A DNA stretch of 11,089 nt from Methyloglobulus sp. (lineage in GTDB: Bacteria; Pseudomonadota; Gammaproteobacteria; Methylococcales; Methylomonadaceae): assembly GCA_013140405.1 (NCBI GenBank), contig JABFSV010000484.1:1-11089 (forward strand). Reading direction: 5' to 3'. Positions 1 through 6,490 of this stretch are shown here, piece after piece. The notes beneath the pieces were generated by a model. That model did no database searches, was not told the DNA's origin, and saw only the letters and a list, made by a program, of their open reading frames with translations. Position 1 is the first letter of the stretch. Every line of letters starts with the position of its first letter. The position numbers and the translations under genes were made by a program.

Positions 1-1
1 G

Positions 2-151
2 GAACGCGAAAGCAAAAACAATACCAGCGATTTCAAAAAAAACCAGATCAGGGATATTATCCGTAAACGAAAAATCGAGGAAGAGACGGAGCTTTGGCTA
101 CGCCGTTTACGTGACGAATCCTCTGTGGAAATTTATCAAGATCGTCTCTGA
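2..151 (+). CDS. surA: Peptidyl-prolyl isomerase/chaperone SurA, C-terminal end (partial)
   Basis: The gene enters from the left edge; only the last 49 residues and a TGA stop are present. SurA is a periplasmic chaperone that escorts outer-membrane proteins to the BAM complex and usually carries two parvulin domains, neither of which lies in this window. The visible part is a charged helical tail with a WLRRLRDE stretch followed by a VEIY segment near the end. This matches the final helix and short strand that pack against the SurA N-terminal domain; the E. coli protein ends with a similar WMQEQR...AYVKI pattern. The match is short but the arrangement is characteristic. In many gammaproteobacteria surA is followed by pdxA and rsmA; here an unrelated small gene follows after 38 bp. 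Confidence 0.72.
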   Translation, partial: ERESKNNTSDFKKNQIRDIIRKRKIEEETELWLRRLRDESSVEIYQDRL

Positions 152-152
152 T

Positions 153-181
153 TTGCATAGCAGCCGATCACCTTGTATAAA
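153..181 (+). promoter_or_regulatory. Possible weak promoter before the DbpA-domain gene
   Basis: TTGCAT (153-158) and TATAAA (176-181) are separated by 17 bp. The -10 is reasonable but the -35 matches the consensus only in TTG. Transcription would begin around 188, almost on the ATG at 190, so the message would be nearly leaderless. That agrees with the lack of a properly spaced Shine-Dalgarno sequence. Read-through from surA is the alternative. Confidence 0.25.
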
Positions 182-189
182 TAATCAGG

Positions 190-789
190 ATGAATAAAAA
201 CGACCCAGCAATGACATTTAACACGCAGGACGATAAAAAAAAACGGATTAAGGATCAGGTGCAGGCGGTTATTGCCTCGAAAAGCCTGGATAATCAGCGC
301 GTCCTGATTAACGCCATTGCGGCAGAATTGAAAATCACTGTGCTGGATTGTGCAGCGGCTTTAGTGGTTCTGCATGAAGCCAGCCCAGATACAATCAGCC
401 CAAGCCACACCAGTCAAGTACATGCTCAGAAGCAAAAGTTGGATGAAAAGTCATCCCCTAATAATTTGCTGCCAGGCATTAGATTGGTTCGTTATCGTCT
501 TGATGTGGGTTTTCAGCATAAAGTGACCCTGGATGAAATTAAAAAAATACTGGTCGAAGAATCCGGCGTAGACATAAAAAATATCGCTAATGTGCGTATT
601 CAGGATTGTTATACCCTCATCGATTTGCCCGATGAAATGCCCCAGGAAATATTTCATCACCTGAAGACAGTTGAAATTAATCAGCAGCAGTTGGATATTA
701 GGCGGGTTAAACCGCGCAACAAAAAACGCGGCAACTATAGAAATCGACGAACCCATTTGCAGCCCGTCAATAAAATGGGCAAAGATTGA
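190..789 (+). CDS. DbpA RNA-binding-domain protein without helicase core
   Basis: This is a 199-residue protein that probably binds structured RNA. Residues about 97-172 resemble the DbpA/CsdA C-terminal RNA-binding domain (PF03880): RYRLDVG opens it, followed by a helix, VRIQDCYTLIDLP, and a helix starting MPQEIFHHLK. In DEAD-box helicases such as DbpA this domain anchors the enzyme on 23S rRNA. Residues about 34-66 (VLINAIAAELKI...AAALVVLHE) resemble the helical linker found before this domain in DeaD/CsdA-type helicases. A basic tail (171-187, rich in R, K and N) follows. No helicase motif (Walker A, DEAD, SAT) is present, so it looks like the last third of a helicase standing alone. The ATG at 190 directly abuts AGG, leaving no normal ribosome-site spacing; Met8 (211) is a possible alternative start. 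Function beyond RNA binding is inference. Confidence 0.8.
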   Translation: MNKNDPAMTFNTQDDKKKRIKDQVQAVIASKSLDNQRVLINAIAAELKITVLDCAAALVVLHEASPDTISPSHTSQVHAQKQKLDEKSSPNNLLPGIRLVRYRLDVGFQHKVTLDEIKKILVEESGVDIKNIANVRIQDCYTLIDLPDEMPQEIFHHLKTVEINQQQLDIRRVKPRNKKRGNYRNRRTHLQPVNKMGKD

Positions 790-816
790 AACTTTTGTCA
801 CCAGAAATAGTGTATG

Positions 817-845
817 TTGACTGCTGAAGAGACGATGGGGATAAG
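817..845 (+). promoter_or_regulatory. Candidate sigma-70 promoter of rnd
   Basis: TTGACT (817-822, five of six consensus bases) and GATAAG (840-845, four of six) are separated by exactly 17 bp, about 28 bp before the rnd start codon. The pair lies wholly in the gap after the previous gene. Confidence 0.45.
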
Positions 846-872
846 CGTATTATTTGCTTGATAAAGGATTAA

Positions 873-2030
873 ATGACAACAATTCAATACATTAATACCG
901 CAGATCAACTGGCGGCACTTTGCGAGGAAATAAAAAAAGCCTCTTGGTTAGCGCTGGATACTGAGTTTTTAAGGGAAAAAACCTACTATCCCAAATTCTG
1001 CTTACTGCAAATAGCAACGCCAGAGTGGGTGGCTTGCGTAGACCCTATTGCTTTGCCTGAATTGGGCAATCTTTTCGAAGCGATATATAATCCTGGCATT
1101 ATTAAAGTATTCCATTCCTGTCATCAGGATTTGGAAATTTTTTACCAGATGACAGGAAAAGTGCCAGGCCCATTATTCGATACCCAAGTAGCAGCGCCAT
1201 TGCTGGGTTATCAGGACAATCCAGGTTATGCCATGCTGGTTTCCAGTTTGTTGAATATCAATCTAAACAAAGCCCACACCCGTGCCGATTGGAGCAAGCG
1301 ACCATTGTCCGAAGCGGAAATCCAGTATGCGGCGGACGATGTCATTTATTTGTGCCAAATCTATCAAATTATGTTGCAAAAACTGGCAGTGCTAGGCCGG
1401 GCAGATTGGTTAAAGCACGACTTCAAAGAACTTGAAAACCCTAATAATTACCAGGTCTTACCTGAAAAGGCCTGGCTTAAAATCAGGGGTAAAAATAAAC
1501 TGACCGCCAAGCAATTGTCAATTGTCCAGGCTTTGGCTGAATGGCGGGAAACAACTGCCCAGGCTGAAAATCGCCCTAAAACCTGGTTGCTGCGCGATGA
1601 ATTGATATTCGACATGGCTAAGCAACAACCGGAAACGGTGGCAGATTTGGCAAACATCCGTGGCATTAACGAACGGACTGTCCATCGTTACGGTCGAAAG
1701 CTGTGTGAGTTAATTGCCGCTGCAAAAAATAACGAGCCACAACCGCTTAAGGAAAAAGAACGGGCCATCAAGAAAAATCAACAGCATGAGGCTATCCTCG
1801 ATATATTGACGGCCTTGGTACGTATCCGCGCCGAAGAAAACTCACTGAATCCGACAATATTAGCAACACGAAAAGACCTTGAAGTGCTGCTGTTCAATGA
1901 AGAGGAAGACTGTCCTTTGCTGCATGGCTGGCGTTATTCGATGGCAGGCAAAGAGTTGGTGGGCTTACTGAAAGGGGAATTGCTCTTTGGCATTCAGGCA
2001 GACAAGCTAAGTGTTATTGAAAAGCAATAA
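873..2030 (+). CDS. rnd: Ribonuclease D
   Basis: RNase D is a 3'-to-5' exoribonuclease that trims the 3' ends of tRNA precursors and other small structured RNAs in the cytoplasm. The 385 residues are close to the length of the E. coli enzyme (about 375). The DEDDy catalytic set is complete: D29 and E31 in LDTEF, D86 in HQDLE, and Y152/D156 in YAADD, which bind the two metal ions. The HTRADWSKRPL segment (135-145) is a further family signature. An HRDC domain spans about 211-285 (from LTAKQL through NIRGINERTVHRYG), and the remaining C-terminal helical part would form the second HRDC-like domain. AAAGGA at 863-868, four bases before the ATG, supports the start. It follows the DbpA-domain gene after 83 bp, probably from its own promoter, and converges with the downstream - strand gene after 35 bp. 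Confidence 0.95.
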   Translation: MTTIQYINTADQLAALCEEIKKASWLALDTEFLREKTYYPKFCLLQIATPEWVACVDPIALPELGNLFEAIYNPGIIKVFHSCHQDLEIFYQMTGKVPGPLFDTQVAAPLLGYQDNPGYAMLVSSLLNINLNKAHTRADWSKRPLSEAEIQYAADDVIYLCQIYQIMLQKLAVLGRADWLKHDFKELENPNNYQVLPEKAWLKIRGKNKLTAKQLSIVQALAEWRETTAQAENRPKTWLLRDELIFDMAKQQPETVADLANIRGINERTVHRYGRKLCELIAAAKNNEPQPLKEKERAIKKNQQHEAILDILTALVRIRAEENSLNPTILATRKDLEVLLFNEEEDCPLLHGWRYSMAGKELVGLLKGELLFGIQADKLSVIEKQ

Positions 2031-2065
2031 AATTGTGGGTAGTTCATAAGCACAGAATGTAGGCT

Positions 2066-2800
2066 TTAAGCGACAACCATATTAATGTAAGGCTTGTAAG
2101 TGCCTTGGATAGTGAACGGAACACCAAGTTCGACTTCCCATCGTTTTGCAATTTCAAGTTCTTCTTTTCGACCAGCGTCATCCAGTAAGATTACGCAGCC
2201 TGGTTTCAACTGTTTCCTCATGACTGGGATCAAACCGTATCTCCCGCCCTTGGTTCTTCTGGGTGGGCCATCACAGACGACTAAAGAAAAACTGTCTGGC
2301 ATCTTATCCAGTGGAACGTCGTACCAACAAAAATCACCATAATCCTTGAGCGGGTTGGTGACTATGGCGGAATCTAACTCGTATTGATGTAAATAGCTTT
2401 GTACTTTATTTGACCACGCAGCTTTATGTTCGAGAACCCAATGACATTGGCCTTGCCTTTTGGCGATAACACCAAGCAGGATGGTGGATAATCCGGAGCC
2501 ACACTCCAAAATTGCCCCGTGTGATGTAAGCGCATGGCTTATACAGCCGGCAAGATATTCGTCCCGGGCGCTCCATGCTTCGTTACCCCAACCGTAAATC
2601 AAGTCAATGAGTACCGGATTTCCAGGATATGCACAAGCGCCAGGGTCTTTCAGGAATTGTTCCATGGCTTGTCGGAAAACAACTTTACGGTGCTTTCCCC
2701 GGAGAAAACTGCGGATTTGGGGAGGCACTGACTTAAAGTAGGTTTCCCGAAGAAAACCAAGCGTTTTCGAGGTTAAGTCTGATTTCAAGCTGTTTTTCAC
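2066..2800 (-). CDS. Putative class I SAM-dependent methyltransferase, substrate unknown
   Basis: This 244-residue protein has the outline of a Rossmann-fold methyltransferase. ILECGSGLST (97-106) fits motif I, the glycine-rich SAM loop; the acidic end of the next strand is LEH (123-125). VVCDGPPRRTKGGRYG (174-188) would be the motif IV region, followed by LKPGCVILLDDAGR (198-211), the typical later strand with an acidic pair. An N-terminal stretch of about 70 basic and helical residues precedes the domain. It has no DPPY or PCQ motif, so it is not an obvious DNA methylase. Similar proteins are often found among sugar- or small-molecule-modifying enzymes, but nothing here fixes the substrate. 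The start is GTG with no clear ribosome site, so the N-terminus is uncertain. It points the same way as the DNA methylase gene upstream, 135 bp away, and converges with rnd. Confidence 0.7.
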   Translation of the reverse strand: MKNSLKSDLTSKTLGFLRETYFKSVPPQIRSFLRGKHRKVVFRQAMEQFLKDPGACAYPGNPVLIDLIYGWGNEAWSARDEYLAGCISHALTSHGAILECGSGLSTILLGVIAKRQGQCHWVLEHKAAWSNKVQSYLHQYELDSAIVTNPLKDYGDFCWYDVPLDKMPDSFSLVVCDGPPRRTKGGRYGLIPVMRKQLKPGCVILLDDAGRKEELEIAKRWEVELGVPFTIQGTYKPYINMVVA

Positions 2801-2935
2801 TCAATTTATCGTAAGAAGAGTCACTTTAAATTCTATCGTCATCTTTTTTCACAAATTGAATTTTGTTGAAAATGAGGCTGTCCCTGGCAAGGGTTCAAGC
2901 GGATTGAGGATAACGTCACTATCTTGAAAGGGTTC

Positions 2936-4153
2936 TCATTTTACAGTGGCAAGGCTATTAAGAAAACCAACGATAGCCAAGCCGAGCTCATGCGCCATAT
3001 TCACAGGCACTGCATTCCCTATTTGCTTGTATTGCGCGGTCAATGGCCCTGAAAATTGCCAATCATCAGGGAAAGTTTGTATGCGGGCGTATTCCCTTAC
3101 TGTAAACGGGCGGGTTTCACTAGGGTGGCAGCGTTCAGTTTGTTTTTGGGCGGGCGCGCAGGTCAAGGTCAAGCTAGGCTCATTCCAGCTCATCCGCCGT
3201 GCCATGCCTGTTTTGCCGCCGCCTAGGTAAAAACTTTTTTTCATGTAGTGTTTTTGCACGTCTAAAGGTAGATCGCGCCAGTAACCGCCTTCCGGGACTT
3301 GTTCCATCACGGCTTTTTTTCCGGGCGGATAGGTTTGTCCAGGTGATTGCGGGACATCGCAAGAAAACAATTCTCCTGCACACAAGGCATCCTTAATAGT
3401 GTAGATTCTCTGGTATTCTCGCGGCCAGTTAAACTCATGTTTAGACAAGTCGTTACGTATGCCGACTAAAATCAAGCGTTCCCGTTTTTGTGGGACGCGA
3501 TAGAAAAGGGCTTTTATCAGATGGGGTTCTAATAACTGGTAACCTAATTCATCAATCACAGACTTGATGTTTTCCAAGGTGCGGCCCTCATCGTGGTTTA
3601 GTAACCCCCGCACGTTTTCAGCCATGAACAGCTTGGGTTGGGTTTCCTTGATAGTCCGCGCAAACTCGAAAAAAAGTGTCCCCCTGGCATCTTCAAAACC
3701 CATTTTTTTGCCAGCATAGCTAAATGCCTGGCAGGGAAAGCCGCCCGTTATGACATCAATTTGGTTTTTGTAAGGGGAAAAATCTATGTTAGCAATATTG
3801 TCACAAACAACCTGCCAGTTTGGGCGGTTAGATTGGAGTGTCGCACACGCATTTTTGTCAATTTCGTTGAGCAGTACGGTATGTAATCCGGCTTTTTCGA
3901 GTCCGATAGCGAGTCCACCCGCACCGGCAAAAAGCTCGATTGTTTTATAGGTGTTTACTGCGGTAGGGATTTGGCGCTCAGAATCATCAAAAATGAAATG
4001 CAATTTATCGAATTGCTTAAGTTGATCTTTAGTGTAAAAACTATGATTATTGTTTGAGTTTCGTACGGGCGAGAGCTTGCCGTTATTATCCCAACGGCGC
4101 AGTGTTGCTTTAGAAATTCCTAGCATATCAGCTACTTGTGCTACAGAATACAT
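2936..4153 (-). CDS. DNA (cytosine-5-)-methyltransferase with N-terminal MerR-like HTH
   Basis: The enzyme transfers a methyl group from SAM to C5 of cytosine in a specific DNA sequence. Numbering from the ATG at 4153 (405 aa), residues 2-50 form a MerR/excisionase-type winged helix (YSVAQVADMLGISKATLRRW...). The m5C methylase core follows: motif I FAGAGGLAIG (75-84), motif IV GGFPCQAFS with nucleophile C141, motif VI ENV (179-181), motif VIII QKRER (222-226), a target-recognition region about 235-345, motif IX RPFTVREYARIQTFPD (348-363) and motif X GNAVP (379-383). All catalytic motifs are intact. The recognition sequence cannot be read from the protein. An in-frame TTG at 4168 would add five residues, but the likely promoter puts the RNA start near 4176, which favours the ATG. 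The gene is divergent from vsr, and no cognate restriction gene is visible. The HTH probably allows autoregulation. Confidence 0.93.
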   Translation of the reverse strand: MYSVAQVADMLGISKATLRRWDNNGKLSPVRNSNNNHSFYTKDQLKQFDKLHFIFDDSERQIPTAVNTYKTIELFAGAGGLAIGLEKAGLHTVLLNEIDKNACATLQSNRPNWQVVCDNIANIDFSPYKNQIDVITGGFPCQAFSYAGKKMGFEDARGTLFFEFARTIKETQPKLFMAENVRGLLNHDEGRTLENIKSVIDELGYQLLEPHLIKALFYRVPQKRERLILVGIRNDLSKHEFNWPREYQRIYTIKDALCAGELFSCDVPQSPGQTYPPGKKAVMEQVPEGGYWRDLPLDVQKHYMKKSFYLGGGKTGMARRMSWNEPSLTLTCAPAQKQTERCHPSETRPFTVREYARIQTFPDDWQFSGPLTAQYKQIGNAVPVNMAHELGLAIVGFLNSLATVK

Positions 4154-4182
4154 GTTAGAAATACCCAAAATTGCATATTTGT

Positions 4183-4213
4183 ATTATACACTTCAACTGA
4201 AGTCTTCTGTCAC
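4183..4213 (-). promoter_or_regulatory. MerR-like promoter of the DNA methylase: -10, 19-bp spacer, -35
   Basis: Reading the - strand, the -35 is GTGACA (4213-4208, five of six consensus bases) and the -10 is a perfect TATAAT (4188-4183). The spacer between them (4189-4207) is 19 bp rather than the usual 17. Long spacers of 19-20 bp with a palindrome inside are the hallmark of promoters controlled by MerR-family proteins. The predicted RNA start is near 4176, about 23 bases before the ATG at 4153. Confidence 0.6.
4190..4203. promoter_or_regulatory. Palindromic candidate operator between dcm-like gene and vsr
   Basis: ACTTCA (4190-4195), AC, TGAAGT (4198-4203) is a perfect 6-bp inverted repeat with a 2-bp centre. 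It lies within the 19-bp spacer of the methylase promoter and about 50 bp before the vsr start. The methylase's own MerR-like domain is the most obvious protein to bind it; that assignment is inference. Confidence 0.55.
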
Positions 4214-4252
4214 CGCATTCGGTAAAACTATTAACAATCAGCAGGGAACGAA

Positions 4253-4717
4253 TTGACTGACCGTATTGATGAGGAAACCCGTTCACGGATTATGTCGGCT
4301 ATCCGTAGCTATGGGACACGTCCAGAGAAACTCGTACGTTCTGCGCTGCATCGGCAAGGTTTTCGTTTCCGGCTGCATATCAAGCAATTGCCCGGTACGC
4401 CCGACTTAGTGTTACGCAAGTACAAGGCGATTATTTTCATCAATGGTTGTTTCTGGCATCAACACCAGAATTGTAAGGCGGCGCATATCCCAAAAACCCG
4501 CAGAGAATTTTGGCAGAATAAATTTACCCGCAATGAGGCGCGTGACCAGAAGGTATTGTATCAACTGAAAATAATGGGATGGCGTGCTGCGATTATCTGG
4601 GAATGCGGCTTAACTAAAAAACGACAGGAAGATACTATTAAACGATTGGTGCTATGGCTTAGATGGGGAAGCGAATATATTGAAATCCCTGTTTATGATG
4701 AATATTGTGAGCAATAG
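4253..4717 (+). CDS. vsr: Very short patch repair endonuclease Vsr
   Basis: Vsr nicks DNA 5' of the T in T:G mismatches that arise when 5-methylcytosine deaminates, starting repair that restores C:G. The 154 residues match the E. coli length of about 156. Visible family features are the N-terminal TRSRIMSAIRS helix, PGTPD with the metal-binding D51, the INGCFWH block with C66, F67, W68 and H69, then H71, TRREFW (82-87), and IIWECGL (114-120) with a second structural cysteine at 118. Positions 63 and 64 are I and N where E. coli Vsr has T and H. The zinc-site region has one extra residue, so the next cysteine is C74 instead of C73. The TTG start is supported by AGGGA at 4243-4247 with five bases of spacing and by alignment of the N-terminal helix. 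Its gene is divergent from the methylase whose product would create its substrates. Confidence 0.93.
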   Translation: MTDRIDEETRSRIMSAIRSYGTRPEKLVRSALHRQGFRFRLHIKQLPGTPDLVLRKYKAIIFINGCFWHQHQNCKAAHIPKTRREFWQNKFTRNEARDQKVLYQLKIMGWRAAIIWECGLTKKRQEDTIKRLVLWLRWGSEYIEIPVYDEYCEQ

Positions 4718-4844
4718 TTATCCAAAATACTCAGCGGAAATTTTTCTTGCTCATTTATCGGCGATCAAATTTGTACCTCAAATTTTCATGAATGAGTCCG
4801 GCGTGTCCAGAAAATAACTGGCTGGAGTTTTAAAATGCAAGGGT

Positions 4845-4850
4845 TATACT
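4845..4850 (+). promoter_or_regulatory. Possible -10 element upstream of the aldehyde dehydrogenase
   Basis: TATACT matches five of six -10 consensus bases, 36 bp before the start codon. No good -35 lies 16-18 bp upstream, so this is a weak call. Confidence 0.25.
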
Positions 4851-4886
4851 GACGGCCTGCTTAACTACTTTCTGAGGGCTCTCGCC

Positions 4887-6371
4887 ATGAACGCTTTAAG
4901 TGTAAAAGCCATTGATTTCATTAGACAACCCAAACAAATGCTGATAAATGGTCGCTGGGAATCTGCGGCATCAGGTAAGTTGTTTCCAGTCACCAATCCC
5001 GCAACGGGCGAAACGATTGCCCATGCGGCCGAGGGCGACAAGGCGGATGTCGATAAGGCGGTTAAGGCGGCGCGAGCGGCTTTGGAAAGTAAAGTGTGGG
5101 CGGCTATGACACCTTCGGACAGGGGTAAGCTAGTTTGGCGCATCGGCGACTTAATCCTCAAATATGCAGATGAATTGGCTGAATTGGAAGCGCTGGATAA
5201 CGGCAAACCGGTTACTGTTGCCCGTAGTGCGGACGTTGCGCTGGCGGCAGATATTTTCCATTACATGGCAGGCTGGGCGACTAAATTGCACGGTTTGACC
5301 ATACCAATTTCGATTTCCGGCGGCAACTTTCATTCGTATACACGGCTTGAGCCGGTCGGCGTAGTTGGTCAAATCATCCCATGGAATTTTCCTTTGTTGA
5401 TGGCGGCCTGGAAATTGGCGCCCGCATTAACGACGGGCTGTACGGTCGTATTAAAAGTGGCGGAAGAAACGCCGCTTTCGGCCCTGCGTTTAGGCGAAAT
5501 AATGCTGGAAGCAGGTTTGCCGGACGGTGTGGTTAACATCATCACGGGCTTTGGCGAAACCGCTGGTGCCGCGTTAGCCGCGCATCCGATGGTCGATAAA
5601 ATTGCATTCACCGGATCGACCGATGTCGGCAGGTTGATCGTCAATGCGGCGGCAGGTAACCTCAAAAAAGTGACGTTGGAACTGGGCGGTAAATCACCCA
5701 ATATCGTGCTTAAAGATGCAGATTTGGATGTCGCAATTCCAGGCGCAGCCAATGCCATCTTTTTTAATCATGGGCAATGTTGTGTGGCTGGTTCAAGACT
5801 TTATGTTGACCATGACATTTTTGATGAAGTTGCTGAAGGCGTTGCCGATATCGCTAAAAAAATTGTGTTGGGCAGTGGGTTAGATCCACAAACCCAAATG
5901 GGGCCGTTAGTTTCTGATATCCAACTTAATCGCGTGTGCGGTTTTTTGGATTCCGGCTTTCAGGAAGGCGCAAAGGCACTCAGTGGCGGTAAAAAACGAG
6001 AAGGTGCGGGTTATTTTGTGGAGCCGACAGTGTTGGTTGACACTACGCCGCAAATGAAAGTAGTGAGGGAGGAAATTTTTGGCCCCGTGGTGGTTGCTAT
6101 GCCTTTTAAGGACGTGGACGAGAAAATCATCCAACAAGCCAATGATTCGATTTATGGTTTGGCGGCGGGTGTATGGACACGCGATGTGGGTAAAGCCCAC
6201 AAAATTGCCCACCAATTGAAAGCCGGAACAGTTTGGGTGAATTGTTACAATGTTTTCGACGCGGCACTGCCTTTCGGCGGCTACAAACAATCAGGTTGGG
6301 GACGCGAAATGGGTGCAGCCGTGCTGACACATTACACTGAAAGCAAAGCTATCACGATTAATATTGGATAG
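4887..6371 (+). CDS. NAD(P)-dependent aldehyde dehydrogenase family protein
   Basis: The protein oxidises an aldehyde to a carboxylic acid in the cytoplasm using NAD(P)+. The 494 residues are the usual length for ALDH1/2-like enzymes. The oxyanion-hole asparagine is N167 in IIPWNFPLLM, the cofactor-binding lysine is K190, FTGSTDVG (241-248) is the nucleotide loop, E265 in LELGGKSP is the general base, and C299 in GQCC is the nucleophile. E396 and F398 in EEIFGP bind the nicotinamide ribose. All catalytic residues are present. The closest general resemblance is to phenylacetaldehyde/retinal-type ALDHs, but the substrate cannot be read from sequence. GAGGG at 4874-4878, eight bases before the ATG, supports the start. 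No partner enzyme such as an alcohol dehydrogenase lies next to it, and about 170 bp separates it from vsr, so it is probably its own transcription unit. Confidence 0.95.
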   Translation: MNALSVKAIDFIRQPKQMLINGRWESAASGKLFPVTNPATGETIAHAAEGDKADVDKAVKAARAALESKVWAAMTPSDRGKLVWRIGDLILKYADELAELEALDNGKPVTVARSADVALAADIFHYMAGWATKLHGLTIPISISGGNFHSYTRLEPVGVVGQIIPWNFPLLMAAWKLAPALTTGCTVVLKVAEETPLSALRLGEIMLEAGLPDGVVNIITGFGETAGAALAAHPMVDKIAFTGSTDVGRLIVNAAAGNLKKVTLELGGKSPNIVLKDADLDVAIPGAANAIFFNHGQCCVAGSRLYVDHDIFDEVAEGVADIAKKIVLGSGLDPQTQMGPLVSDIQLNRVCGFLDSGFQEGAKALSGGKKREGAGYFVEPTVLVDTTPQMKVVREEIFGPVVVAMPFKDVDEKIIQQANDSIYGLAAGVWTRDVGKAHKIAHQLKAGTVWVNCYNVFDAALPFGGYKQSGWGREMGAAVLTHYTESKAITINIG

Positions 6372-6392
6372 GTTGTGCCAGTAAAGTTTTTC

Positions 6393-6410
6393 ACCCAGAA
6401 ATTTATGGGT
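6393..6410 (+). terminator. Weak terminator-like hairpin after the aldehyde dehydrogenase
   Basis: ACCCA (6393-6397) pairs with TGGGT (6406-6410) around an AT-rich loop, 22 bp after the stop codon. The bases that follow are only partly T-rich, so termination would be inefficient or incidental. Confidence 0.3.
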
Positions 6411-6425
6411 TTGTCATCGCCTTTA

Positions 6426-6454
6426 TTTAGATTAATCCCTTAGCCAGTTACAAT
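6426..6454 (+). promoter_or_regulatory. Candidate promoter of the HAD-like hydrolase gene
   Basis: TTTAGA (6426-6431, four of six) and TACAAT (6449-6454, five of six) are spaced by 17 bp. The -10 overlaps the left arm of the inverted repeat at 6450-6478, so a protein bound there would block this promoter. Confidence 0.4.
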
Positions 6455-6478
6455 GACTGTTAATCAAATAGTCATTGT
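6450..6478. repeat. 9-bp perfect inverted repeat before the HAD gene
   Basis: ACAATGACT (6450-6458) and AGTCATTGT (6470-6478) are exact reverse complements with an 11-base AT-rich centre. The repeat ends 12 bp before the start codon and just before the ribosome site at 6481-6485. It could be an operator for a dimeric repressor or an RNA hairpin next to the ribosome site. It has no T-tract, which argues against a terminator. Confidence 0.6.
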
Positions 6479-6490
6479 TATAAGGTCAAA

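Noticed and set aside
2848..2870. Imperfect hairpin TTCACAAA...TTTGtTGAA between the methylase and the methyltransferase-like gene.
   Set aside because: Transcribed from the - strand it is followed by A rather than T residues, and the stem has a bulge and is AT-rich, so a terminator is not supported.
2882..2893. CCCT-GGCA-AGGG palindrome downstream of the methylase.
   Set aside because: The stem is only four base pairs with no T-tract; too short to call.
4050..4256. Open frame on the + strand running from inside the methylase into the vsr start.
   Set aside because: It overlaps the well-supported methylase HTH on the other strand, has no recognisable domain and is a shadow frame.
2066..4717. 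Idea that 2066-2800 encodes the missing restriction endonuclease.
   Set aside because: The protein shows a SAM-binding motif I and methyltransferase-like strands, with no PD-(D/E)XK or HNH nuclease pattern.
4819..4839. Possible sigma-54 promoter (TGG...TGCA) before the aldehyde dehydrogenase.
   Set aside because: The spacing between the GG and GC elements is off by one base and the rest of the consensus is poor.
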